Source: Amoebidium appalachense (Eukaryota; Ichthyosporea). Taken from it: a stretch of 64,000 nt of DNA. This document shows, piece after piece, positions 37,833 through 48,759 of the stretch. Position numbers and translations under genes: made by a program. The DNA is taken from NCBI GenBank assembly GCA_963693365.1, contig CAVNZM010000017.1, positions 2,666,001 to 2,730,000 on the forward strand, written 5' to 3'. The notes below the pieces were generated by a model, which was given only the letters and a program-made list of their open reading frames with translations, was not told the DNA's origin and did no database searches. Within the stretch, counting starts at the first letter, position 1, and every line of letters begins with the position of its first letter.

Positions 37833-38990
37833 TAGCGCATTTTGCCTAATATGGACGTACAACGGTTAATGACTTTCCCCACAGAAATGGGGAGACAGTC
37901 CGACCGGTTTTGTTAGACCCCCCACACAGAGACACTGCCTAATGCAAATTTTGGTTGTGCTCCCATCAATCCCCTGCACGTTATTAACTGTTGAATCCCC
38001 CCCTTTTCCCTATGTATTATAGCGCATTTTGCCTAATATGGACGTACAACGGTTAGTAACTTTCCCCACAGAAATGGGGAGACAGTCCGACCGGTTTTGT
38101 TAGAACCCCCACACAGAGACACTGCCTAATGCAAAGTTTGGTTGTCCTCCCATCAATCCCCTGCACGTTATTAACTGTTGAATCCCTCCCTTTTCCCTAT
38201 GTATTATAGCGCATTTTGCCTAATATGGACGTACAACGGTTAATAACTTTCCCCACAGAAATGGGGAGACAGTCCGACCGGTTTTTTTAGACCCCCCACA
38301 CAGAGACACTGCCTAATGCAAAGTTTGGTTGTCCTCCCATCAATCCCCTGCACGTTATTAACTGTTGAATCCCCCCCTTTTCCCTATGTATTATAGCGCA
38401 TTTTGCCTAATATGGACGTACAACGGTTAATAACTTTCCCCACAGAAATGGGGAGACAGTCCGGCCGGTTTTGTTAGACCCCCCACACAGAGACACTGCC
38501 CTAAAATGCAAAGTTTGGTTGTGCTCCCATCAAACCCCTGCACGTTATTAATCGTCGAATCCCCCCCTTTTCCACACGTATTATAGCGCATTTTGCCTAA
38601 TATGGACGTACAACGGTTAATAACTTTCCCCACAGAAATGGGGAGACAGTCCGACCGGTTTTGTTAGCCCCCCACACAGAGACACTGCCCTAAAATGCAA
38701 AGTTTGGCTGTGCTCCCATCAAACCCCTGCACGTTATTAATCGTTGAATCCCCCCCTTTTCCCCACGTATTATAGCGCATTTTGCCTAATATGGACGTAC
38801 AACGGTTAATAACTTTCCCCACAGAAATGGGGAGACAGTCCGACCGGTTTTGTTAGCCCCCCACACAGAGACACTGCCCTAAAATGCAAAGTTTGGTTGT
38901 GCTCCCATCAAACCCCTGCACGTTATTAACTGTTGAACCCCCCCCTTTTCCCCACGTATTATAGCGCATTTTGCCTAATATGGACGTGCG
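37833..38990 (+). repeat. satellite array 2, unit about 188 bp
   Basis: GCGCATTTTGCCTAATATGG recurs at 37835, 38022, 38209, 38396, 38586, 38775 and 38964 (steps 187-190). Each unit holds TTTCCCCACAGAAATGGGGAG, a CCCC/GGGG hairpin. The array ends abruptly in a G tract. Confidence 0.95.
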
Positions 38991-39037
38991 GGGGGGGGGG
39001 GGGTCGTAGTGGGAAGGAGGGAAGACAGGGGGGGGGT

Positions 39038-39083
<46 letters not shown>
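38989..39083. repeat. G-tract block
   Basis: Includes an uninterrupted G run of about 46 at 39038-39083, next to the end of satellite array 2. Confidence 0.9.
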
Positions 39084-39227
39084 CGGCAGACACGTACGTT
39101 CTGTAACGCTCCTTCATCTCGTTGAGTGAGTCCTTTTTTATAATGTATTTCCGTTCATATATTTACACATAATCGCCACATGCATTTACCGGTGCGCCAT
39201 GATAAACACATGGCCGGCTTATCATTG

Positions 39228-39229
<2 letters not shown>

Positions 39230-39267
<38 letters not shown>

Positions 39268-39393
39268 CACACACAGCATTCGATACCGTCCAACCTTGCT
39301 CTTCCCAAGGCATCCACATGCTCGCACACAATGCAGAAACATGCACTCACACACACGCACGCACACTGGCACACCGGGACACACACACACACC

Positions 39394-39465
<72 letters not shown>

Positions 39466-40056
39466 ACACACACACAAACACACAACACACACACACACAC
39501 ATACAGAGAGACACACACACATATGCACACACACGGTGCATTTCCTCCCCTCCCATTCCCTCTCCACAGAGCACACACACACACACACGTGCACACATGC
39601 ACACACATGGTGCATCCCCCCTCTCCCCCCCTGCCCTTTCAACTGAGCACATACACACACACAGACATGCACACACACACAACATACACAGACATCCACA
39701 CATCAGACACAGACACGCATACACACACACACACAGGCACACACACACACATGCACATATGCACACACAGACACACACACATGCACATGCACACTCACAT
39801 ATGCACACACACACACACACGCAAACACACACACACACACACACATACAGATATGCACACACACACACTGTCTCTCTCTCTTTTCTCCCTCCCTCCCACC
39901 CTCCCTCCCCCCTCCCCCCCTCCCTCCCTCCCTCCCAACCATCCCTCCCTCCCTCCCTCCGTCCCTCCCTCCGTCCCTCCCTCCCCCCTCCCTCCCTCCC
40001 TCCCAACCATCCCTCCCTCCCTCCCCCCGTCCCTCCCTCCCTCCGTCCCTCCCTCC

Positions 40057-40098
<42 letters not shown>

Positions 40099-40132
40099 CA
40101 CACACACACATGCACATGCACATGCACATGCA
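39230..40132. repeat. (CA)n and (TCCC)n compound block
   Basis: CA repeats to 39869, then TCCCTCCC-type repeats at 39885-40056, then CA and CATG repeats, ending at satellite array 3. Confidence 0.9.
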
Positions 40133-40134
40133 CC

Positions 40135-42590
40135 CCTTGTAGCATAGAACCCCCCTTGTAGCATAGTATATGTACATATGTTACCTAGACATTATTGGGT
40201 TTTCAATAACTACCCACAGAACAGCCTCTAGCACGAGACATTTACCACAAAGTTTATGGGGGGGATGGTAAATGTGCCCCTGGAGTACGAGGGTCACACG
40301 AAAAAAACACAACGTTGTAGCTCGTATAGAACCCCCCTTGTAGCATAGTATATGTCCATGTGTTACCTCAGTAGGCATTTTTGGTTTTTTCAATAACTAC
40401 CAACAGAACAGCCTCTAGCACGAGAAATTTACCACAACGTTTATGGGGGGGATGGGGAATGTGCCCCTGGAGTACGAGGGTCACACAAAAAAAAACACAA
40501 CGTTGTAGCTCGTATAGAACCCCCCTTAAAGCATAGAATATGTACATATGTTACCTAGACATTATTGGTTTTTCAATAACTACCCACAGAATAGCCTCTA
40601 GCACGAGAAATTTACCACAAAGTTTGTGGGGGGGATGGTGAATGTGCCCCTGGAGTACGAGGGTCACACGAAAAAAACACAAAGTTGTAGCTCGTATAGA
40701 ACCCCCCTTGTAGCATAGTATATGTCCATGTGTTACCTAGACATTTTTGGTTTTTTCAATAACTACCCACAGAACAGCTTCTAGCACGAGAAATTTACCA
40801 CACAGTTTATGGGGGGGATGGGGAATGTGCCCCCCTGGAGTACGAGGGTCACACGAAAAAAACACAACGTTGTAGCTCGAATAGAACCCCCCTTGTAGCA
40901 TAGTATATGTACATGTGTTGCTTACACATTATTGGTTTTTTCAATAACTACCCACAGAACAGCTTCTAGCACGAGAAATTTACCACACAGTTTATGGGGG
41001 GGATGGGGAATGTGCCCCTGGAGTACGAGGGTCACACGAAAAAAACACAACGTTGTAGCTCGAATAGAACCCCCCTTGTAGCATAGTATATGTACATGCG
41101 TTGCTTACGCATTATTGGTTTTTTCAATAACTACCCACAGAACAGCTTCTAGCACGAGAAAGTTACCACACAGTGTATGGGGGGGATGGGGAATGTGCCC
41201 CTGGAGTACGAGGGTCACACGAAAAAAACACAACGTTGTAGCTCGAATAGAACCCCCCTTGTAGCATAGTATATGTACATGCGTTGCTTACACATTATTG
41301 GTTTTTTCAATAACTACCCACAGAACAGCTTCTAGCACGAGAAAGTTACCACACAGTTTATGGGGGGGATGGGGAATGTGCCCCTGGAGTGCGAGGGTCA
41401 CACGAAAAAAACACAACGTTGTAGCTCGAATAGAACCCCCCTCGTAGCATAGTATATGTACATGTGTTGCTTACACATTAAGTTGGTTTTTTCAATAACT
41501 ACCCACAGAACAGCTTCTAGCACGAGAAATTTACCACACAGTTTATGGGGGGGATGGGGAATGTGCCCCTGGAGTACGAGGGTCACACAAAAAAAAACAC
41601 AACGTTGTAGCTCGTATAGAACCCCCCTTAAAGCATAGAATATGTACATATGTTACCTAGACATTATTGGTTTTTCAATAACTACCCACAGAATAGCCTC
41701 TAGCACGAGAAATTTACCACAAAGTTTGTGGGGGGGATGGTGAATGTGCCCCTGGAGTACGAGGGTCACACGAAAAAAAAAACAAAGTTGTAGCTCGTAT
41801 AGAACCCCCCTTGTAGCATAGTATATGTCCATGTGTTACCTAGACATTTTTGGTTTTTTCAATAACTACCCACAGAACAGCTTCTAGCACGAGAAATTTA
41901 CCACACAGTTTATGGGGGGGATGGGGAATGTGCCCCCCTGGAGTACGAGGGTCACACGAAAAAAACACAACGTTGTAGCTCGAATAGAACCCCCCTTGTA
42001 GCATAGTATATGTACATGTGTTGCTTACACATTATTGGTTTTTTCAATAACTACCCACAGAACAGCTTCTAGCACGAGAAATTTACCACACAGTTTATGG
42101 GGGGGATGGGGAATGTGCCCCTGGAGTACGAGGGTCACACGAAAAAAACACAACGTTGTAGCTCGAATAGAACCCCCCTTGTAGCATAGTATATGTACAT
42201 GCGTTGCTTACACATTATTGGTTTTTTCAATAACTACCCACAGAACAGCTTCTAGCACGAGAAAGTTACCACACAGTTTATGGGGGGGATGGGGAATGTG
42301 CCCCTGGAGTGCGAGGGTCACACGAAAAAAACACAACGTTGTAGCTCGTATAGAACCCCCCTTGTAGCATAGTATATGTACATAATATGTTACTTGCACA
42401 TTATTGGTTTTTTCAATAACTACCCACAGAACAGCTTCTGGAACGAGAAATTTACCACAAAGTTTATGGGGGGGATGGTGAGTGTGCCTCTGGAGTACGA
42501 GGGTCACCCGAAAAAAACACAACATTGTAGCCCGGATTGAAACCCCCTTTGTACCATGTACATCATATATCATGCAGCATGTGTTACTTT
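40135..42590 (-). repeat. satellite array 3, unit about 184 bp, higher-order structure
   Basis: Thirteen units; GAGTACGAGGGTCAC occurs at 40283, 40470, 40653, 40838, 41021, 41203, 41387, 41572, 41755, 41941, 42123, 42307 and 42493. Units 3-5 and 7 share private variants with units 9-12 about 0.9-1.1 kb apart. Strand is arbitrary. Confidence 0.95.
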
Positions 42591-42696
42591 CGCGTTATTG
42601 GTTTCCTAGCACGAGATATTCAGCACACAGTTGGGGTTGTGGGGGCAGTGTACACCTACAATATCAGGGGTACCTCGTGGCAAAAACACCCCCCCA

Positions 42697-42752
<56 letters not shown>

Positions 42753-42764
42753 GGGGGGGGGGGG
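42697..42764. repeat. G54 tract
   Basis: Uninterrupted G from 42697 to 42750, then CC and twelve more G. The longest homopolymer in the window. Confidence 0.95.
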
Positions 42765-42769
42765 TCACG

Positions 42770-43529
42770 CGTGCGATGGTGCACTAGTTATTACGTCAAC
42801 TAGGCAGGGTATAGCATCAACGTTATTATATGTGCTGCTGAGTTTCTTTGGTTGTACACCCGTCACCGTCAATTTATTGGTGTTGGCGCCCACCTATGAC
42901 ACCACCTCGGAAGACTGGGGTCACGTGGAGGACACGTAACTAAAGTCTGATAGTTGTGACTAAGGGCACCGCTAAGGGCACCAAGCTGATGCACGCGCGC
43001 GCGCGAGCCGAAATCTATTTTTATCTTTTCCCTAATCAGGCGCGGCGGTTACTAAACCGAACTATAGCAAATAGCAAATAGTGATTGGCTAAACCCAATC
43101 CGGTTTGCAATTTTTTGTCCGTTTAAGCCTGTACGCACGTTGTTTGCTCCATTTCTTTTCCCCCTTCCCGCAGGTCCGCAGTTCCGCAGGTCCCTTCCCG
43201 CAGGTCGCCTGGTCGCAGTTCCCTTCCCGCAGGTCGCCTGGTCACAGGTCCCCTGCGCAGCCACCGTGCTGCATGGTTTCGACCATGCTGCATGCTGAAC
43301 ACGGCCATCTGGTGTTTCTAGATGGCCGTGATGCTGAAGCATCTTCGCCTAACGGCTGAAAGGCCGTTTGAAGGTTAGTTTTGTGTTGCCTGCTTTTGTG
43401 CATATGGCGTTTGTCTGTCTGGTCTGTGTCCGTGCCTGTGATTATATCTGTGTCTGTGCCTGTGTCTGTGTGCGTGTGTGTTTATGTGTGTGTGTGTGCG
43501 TGCGTGTGCGTGTGTTCTGCTGGCTGCAG
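42770..43529. other. spacer upstream of the 43.5-kb gene
   Basis: No exon recognised. Contains tandem TTCCCGCAGGTCGCCTGGTC-type repeats at 43165-43253 and a hairpin ACGGCCATCT / AGATGGCCGT at 43302-43330. An N-terminal exon of the downstream gene could be here. Confidence 0.5.
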
Positions 43530-44310
43530 ATGCACGTTGCCTTTTCACGTTCATGAACCAGCGACTGTGGGCACTACTTTTCCTGTTAGCACTATAGCTA
43601 TCATCCCCTCCACCAGTCGTTCAATCTATTTTCTGCTTCTCTAGACTTCATAAGTTTGTGCTTTTGTCTTTCAGCACAACGTACGCGTGTTTCACATGTT
43701 AGCATTTAGTGTTATTCATTCATTCTAACCCCCCCCCCCCCCCCCCCAAACACACACACACACTCATTCACTCACTTCCCCACCCACACATACAAAAAAA
43801 CACACACACCAAAAGCCCCTCCCATCCCCCCCCTCCCCCCTCCCCCCCCTTCCAAAAAACTGTCAAATGCCTCCATGCCCACCAACACAGATGTTCCAGG
43901 TTGCCCCTGTCAATGCCGCCGACCCCGACAAGTTGGCAGACCAGGTTAGGTGCCGCAAGAAGACGTGGGAGGGGTGGTTGGTGGAGGTTCAAGTTGAGTG
44001 CAACAACCATCCCTGTGGCCACATGTACAGCGTCGATTCGGTGAGGGGCAACCCATGGGGCAACTCCGCCCTTCACCGCATCATGTGCATGTCCCCCATC
44101 AACGGCTCCTACATCAAGAACCGCCTCAGCAGCTTCAAGACACTAAACGTTTGTGCCCATTCCCCCCCCCCCCCCCCCTCCCCCCCCACACACACACACA
44201 CACCACACCCCAATCAAAGACGAAGTCTTCTCATGCTGCTTTTTTTAACATGCTTATTCATGTTTAATGTTGTTGTTCTTCCTTATTGGTTCATTCTTAA
44301 TGCACTGTGA

Positions 44311-44343
<33 letters not shown>

Positions 44344-44804
44344 ACTCCCACTCCCTCCCTCCCACCTCCCCCTGTTGTCCCACGTACGAATCACCAACAC
44401 ATAACCACACAAGACATCAAATCCTTATCACTCAGAGAAACGGTACATGCATGGTTATCCAGTATCCATTCAGCTTCCCACTTCCTCAAGTCATTTCAGA
44501 TTTTTCATTGTCGAATTCGGTTTTATTTGCTGCTAATGGAGAATACCCCCTTTCCTCATCACCACATACACACATGCTTACGTGTACGTACACGCAACAC
44601 ACACACCAACACCCACACAGGAGTTTCAAAAGGCGTTGCCCGAGCTCTTCAGCTTCATGCTCCACACATTTGAGTGCGGACTGCGGGATCCAATGGCCCA
44701 CAAGTCTGCCACTCAGATTTCGTGGTCAGCTGTGAAGTATGGAGCTGACATGCCTGACTACGAGGGTGGTGCTCGGCCATCAGAGATCAGCAAGGTAAAC
44801 AACT

Positions 44805-44836
<32 letters not shown>

Positions 44837-45356
44837 TTGCGTCCTCCCTGAGGATGTGCTCTGCTTATGACGCATACTGTGCACATGGCTGATGTTGCGT
44901 GCTTGAATGTTTGCCTTTGCATGTGTCCTGCACCATGCTTCTCATCGTGTATGCGTATTTCGTACCGTATTCTGCATTCAACCCCCCCCCCCCCCCCCAT
45001 CATTGTGTTTTAGCTCCCGTCCGAAAGACAACGTATGGATATCGAAATGATGATATTGATAAGTCGTATGTATGAACATGTTTATGGGTTACGTATCATC
45101 GTAGTGTTTTAGGATATCTCCTAAGCATGGGCAAGTATCATCCTATCATGTCATCTTTAGGTTTGGTATGGTAACATTGTGATAGCATTTTTCCCAGGTA
45201 CATACATGCTCAGGCTAGCCAGAAAAGTTAAAAACACTCACACAATCTCCTTCTGTCCCAACCCAGTATGCAAAGACCTGGGAAAAGATCTGCAAGGTCC
45301 GGGAGAAGGCAGTCCTCAGCCTGTCAGCAGAAAGGCGATGTGGGTGGGAGGGTTGA
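43530..45356 (+). CDS. multi-exon gene of unknown family
   Basis: Exons: 43530-43584 (CTLPFHVHEPATVGTTFP, acceptor GGCTGCAG, donor GTTAGC), 43891-44148, 44621-44794 and 45267-45356. Phases agree throughout (0 at each internal junction). The combined peptide includes DQVRCRKKTWEGWLVEVQVE, HPCGHMYSVDSVRGNPWGNS, EFQKALPELFSFMLHTFECG, ATQISWSAVKYGADMPDYEG and YAKTWEKICKVREKAVLSLS, ending at a TGA. It is Trp- and Cys-containing and mixed alpha/beta in character. I do not recognise it. Introns carry poly-C and (CA)n on the coding strand. The 5' end and possibly more exons are missing. Confidence 0.6.
43891..44148 (+). CDS. exon of the unknown gene, 86 codons
   Basis: Acceptor CAACACAG, donor GTTTGT, phase 0. 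Begins MFQVAPVNAADPDKLADQVR. The leading ATG could be a start codon, but the preceding candidate exon joins in frame. Confidence 0.65.
44621..44794 (+). CDS. exon of the unknown gene, 58 codons
   Basis: Acceptor ACCCACACAG, donor GTAAAC, phase 0 at both ends. Begins EFQKALPELF and ends GGARPSEISK. Confidence 0.7.
45267..45356 (+). CDS. probable last exon of the unknown gene
   Basis: Acceptor TCCCAACCCAG, phase 0, reads YAKTWEKICKVREKAVLSLS then AERRCGWEG and TGA. A donor GTGGGA before the stop is the alternative. Confidence 0.5.
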   Translation, partial: YAKTWEKICKVREKAVLSLSAERRCGWEG

Positions 45357-45579
45357 GGATGATTAGAATGAGGAGGAATAGGGAAAGACCCCCCCCCCCC
45401 CCCCCGGGAGGAAAAAAAAAAGAATTAATACTTAGTTTATGTCTCTTTTGGTGTAGTCCCGGCCTCTGCAGGGGGGAGATAGGGGGGAGATGTAGACTTC
45501 GTATTTTATTTGTGTGATGATGTTTGTTTTGTTTTGTTTGTTTGTTTGTTGGTTTGTTTAGTTTGTTCGGTGAAAGCTG

Positions 45580-45689
45580 GACTCCTGTGGAGTCTAACAG
45601 AGTGAAATTGTCTCTACTCCTGTGGAGTGAGACTTAGAAATTTTTAAACATGAACAACTTGTGCGGTCTCTGCTCCAGTGGAGCGAGAC
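45580..45689 (+). other. three successive small hairpins
   Basis: GACTCC-TGT-GGAGTC at 45580-45594, TCTCTACTCC-TGT-GGAGTGAGA at 45611-45631 and GTCTCTGCTCC-AGT-GGAGCGAGAC at 45666-45689. They lie 220-330 bases after the stop of the unknown gene, so they may be in its 3' untranslated region. Confidence 0.6.
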
Positions 45690-45799
45690 ATAAAGGAACA
45701 ACAGTCTTAATGGTATCTCGTGTACAAATTGTGAAAAAGTTAGAAAGGTAAGAAGGAAGGGGGGGGGGGGGAGGGAGGGAGGGGGGGGCACAACGGTGG

Positions 45800-46620
45800 T
45801 GGTTACTTTTCGTATTATGATATTACGACAGCTCGTAATCGTATATTACGATATTCCGTAATATTGTATTTAGTTAGTCATGGTATACTCGTAACATATT
45901 ATTTGGCTATGCATAGGATATCTTATGGATGGGCAAAGAGCTGTCGTAATGATGTATACACGACATGCTATGTATATACATACGAGTGGTGTTCGGGCTC
46001 TTATGGAAATGTCTACGACGGTATTATGGGGGTCGTAATGTACCCCAGGACCAGCCATATGTATATGGTTGGTAATTCGTAAAATACATCGATGTATATC
46101 ATATGTCATGGGTTACGATGGTATTAAGCCGCTCCTAAACATATACTTAAGATATCCAACGGGATGGGTTTGGATACTCGGATGGTGAAGATTACGATGG
46201 GTTTCCGACCCCTCGTAACGCTCTCGTATGTATGTTCTATGTATAGTCGTATGTATATACATAGGTTATACATTGGATATACATAGGTTATCCTATGTAT
46301 AGTGCAATGTATATACATTGGATATCTTATGTACAGTGCAATGTATATACATTGGATATCCTATGCATAGTGCAATGTATATACATTGGATATCCTATGT
46401 ATAGTGCAATGTATATACATCGGATATACATAGGATATACATATGACATACGCTTTACGACATCCATAAACCCTATGGATGTCGTAAAGAGGGTTGATGG
46501 ATGTCGTAAAGCGTATATCCAATGCATATACATAAGACGCTCCGTTAACCCCATGGAACTCTTTACACTATCGTAAAGAGGTCGTGCAACCACTCCATAT
46601 GAACTCGCGGTGTGCTTTAG
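45800..46620. repeat. palindrome-rich region with TACGAC/GTCGTA words
   Basis: Many inverted TTACGA/TCGTAA words. Includes a perfect 15-bp stem hairpin at 46453-46489 (CTTTACGACATCCAT, 7-base loop) followed by another ATGGATGTCGTAAAG. Same word set as satellite array 1. No coding region seen. Confidence 0.6.
46304..46440 (+). repeat. 4 x 34-bp tandem repeat
   Basis: GCAATGTATATACATTGGAT starts at 46304, 46338, 46372 and 46406, an exact 34-bp step. Each holds the palindrome AATGTATATACATT, which the last copy breaks with one change. Confidence 0.9.
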
Positions 46621-46754
46621 ACACTTTACGATGGGTGACAGGTTTACGCCATCGGAGATGGCATTACGAGGGGTATACGATCCCCGGTGGAGATTGCTGA
46701 TGTCTCCCCCCCCTCCCCCCACCACCACCACCACCACCACCATCATACACCACC

Positions 46755-46785
46755 ACCACACACACACACACACACACACACACAG

Positions 46786-46835
<50 letters not shown>

Positions 46836-46846
46836 ACACACACACA

Positions 46847-46880
<34 letters not shown>
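46755..46880. repeat. (CA)n microsatellite followed by A and G runs
   Basis: CA with GTAC interruptions, then A9 and G tracts to 46932. Downstream on the plus strand an open tail EVKEKTQEELFGNSKACK ends at a stop at 46986, too short to call. Confidence 0.85.
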
Positions 46881-46881
<1 letters not shown>

Positions 46882-47007
46882 CCGAAAAAAAAAGGGGGGG
46901 GGGGGGGAGGGGGGGGGGGGGGGGGGGGGGGAGGTGAAGGAAAAAACACAAGAAGAACTCTTTGGCAACAGCAAAGCCTGCAAGTGACGTGACTCTAACT
47001 TAACCAA

Positions 47008-47420
47008 TCATTTCACACTGCGACCACCGTGTCTACTGAGGCTCGTAATCTGCCCAGTATTCAGGTGTTTTGATATCCTTGTTCGTGTGCCATATAACGA
47101 AGCAGGCGATTTGGCGTTTGGATTACTGGACTTGCGCCTGAACGTGTCTAGGAGCCTGTTTTCAATATCGTCTGCTTTGAGTGTTATGTCTACTTGCTTG
47201 GGGTCAAAAATACGCCATTTCCCTGAGAGAGCGGTATCCTCTGTAGCCTCGCTGTCTTCTGTATCACTCTGTGTGCTATATCGTCGGAAAAAATATTGTC
47301 AAAGAAATCCGAGTCAAGTGCCCCTGCTTCGAACCCCGCACCACTGCCATCACCAAGTTCCATGCCCCCGTCCATTCTTTGTGTGCATTGTAAGAGACAC
47401 CAACTACTGGTATATATCAA
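47008..47420 (-). pseudogene. small acidic protein gene with one apparent frameshift
   Basis: Minus strand. The first part reads MDGGMELGDGSGAGFEAGAL then DSDFFDNIF from an ATG at 47375 (another at 47420). The second part, in the next frame, reads RYSTQSDTEDSEATEDTALS, GKWRIFDPKQVDITLKADDI, ENRLLDTFRRKSSNPNAKS and ends SRHGGRSVK at a TGA (47008-47010). The frames meet at a run of six A (47288-47293 on the plus strand); a single extra base there would join them. Both parts are acidic and coding-like, so one gene of about 120 codons is likely. Either a recent loss or a sequence error. Family unknown; I see no catalytic motif. Confidence 0.5.
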
Positions 47421-47920
47421 GTAGAAGTGACATTATAACGGTGCAATTCAATCACGGGTATGGGAAGATGGTCTACGTGCAGCTCTTTCCGAGGGGCCGC
47501 GGTGCGTTGCTTTGTTTACAAGAGCCAAAAAAGGCTACGTCTAAACACCATATATGGTTTTCCTTTGTGTAACAACCAATGGTTTTCAGTCTTCGAGGGG
47601 TGTAAAGCATTGAAACTGGTCGACCTTCATCTTTACTCAATAGATGAAACGCTGTTCAGAAGCTCATTATGAGGTAACATATTGATTTGCAAGGCAGCAC
47701 ACTTACATCAATCAGTCGATTGCAAGCATTGATCATTCTATGGGTTGTCGATATCCAACTTTGTGTGCCAGCACGCCCTCGCTGCGCCGCAAAGCCCATA
47801 TACAACCCATACCCAGCCGCGGGGCTTTGAAAACTATATATGTTTACTTCGCTCTTGCAAAGTTTCGACCCCACCGGGTCATTTATACGGGAAAAAATTC
47901 TGTTGTTTGAAGGGGGGTTT

Positions 47921-48006
47921 GATTCACATTCAATGTGAAACAACCCTAATTGACCGATTTTCCAAAATTCCCGGGATACAAGATTGATTCACATTGAATG
48001 TGAATC
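47921..48006. repeat. pair of near-identical palindromes, 65 bp apart
   Basis: GATTCACATT-C-AATGTGAAAC at 47921-47941 and GATTCACATT-G-AATGTGAATC at 47986-48006; the second has perfect 10-bp arms. They lie just left of the Ngaro-like element. Confidence 0.75.
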
Positions 48007-48093
48007 AAGTTACATTGGGGCTAAGACGAGTAGAACGGGTCGCCGTCTCAGATCAGCGCGGTTTGCGCAAACACGATTTCTGCCGCTAAGCAT

Positions 48094-48226
48094 ATTCACA
48101 TCACTCACTCGTGCTTGCCTCATGCCCCCCGTGTCCGTGGAGTGCAGGCCGTCGTGCCTGCACCCAAGGGGCTGGCCGAGGCGGGGGCCGCCAGGGGGGG
48201 TCCATGCCATGAGCCCCCCCGCACCA
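48094..48226 (-). repeat. split repeat A1
   Basis: 133 bp, matches 48616-48749 except for one C in a C run. Begins ATTCACATCACTCACTCGTG. Confidence 0.85.
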
Positions 48227-48340
48227 GCCGGGGCTGGGCCCCGCCTCGACATGCTTTATTGCCGCTGCAACCGGGCTGTGAGCCAGTCACAGTCGCATAC
48301 GTACACCGTCATGTATACAGACTGAGAGGTGGGTGGGTGG

Positions 48341-48617
48341 GAGCCGCCGTGTGCTAGCCACCGAAAACGCAATCGTGCTAACAAAAACCGTACGTGCAGC
48401 ACACGGCGAAAACGAAGGTGGCCTGCATCTGCAGTGTGCTGCGCCGGAAATACCGGCGCTGGTGGCGCCTGACGTCAGGCGCTGCGCCAGACCGATGTCA
48501 GCCGCCGCTGCGGCTGCGCCTGGCGCCGCGGCCCGTGACGTCATGGGCCGCCCGGCTGCCTGCGCCCGAAGTGATCCGTGAAACATCTTTCATCTGCTGC
48601 GCATATGAAACGTACAT
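48341..48617 (-). repeat. split repeat B1
   Basis: 277 bp, same length and by eye identical to 53436-53712. Begins GAGCCGCCGTGTGCTAGCCA, ends GAAACGTACAT. Confidence 0.85.
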
Positions 48618-48749
48618 TCACATCACTCACTCGTGCTTGCCTCATGCCCCCCGTGTCCGTGGAGTGCAGGCCGTCGTGCCTGCACCCAAGGGGCTGGCCG
48701 AGGCGGGGGCCGCCAGGGGGGGTCCATGCCATGAGCCCCCCCCGCACCA
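48616..48749 (-). repeat. split repeat A2
   Basis: 134 bp, directly abutting and overlapping B1 by two bases. The internal B1-A2 junction is the expected product of a circular intermediate. Confidence 0.85.
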
Positions 48750-48759
48750 CAAGGCCCCC

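Noticed and set aside
34630-38990. rDNA intergenic spacer
   Set aside because: No rRNA gene or rRNA-like segment seen in the window.
40135-42590. CRISPR array
   Set aside because: Regular repeats of 184 bp with no short repeat/unique spacer structure, and the genome is eukaryotic.
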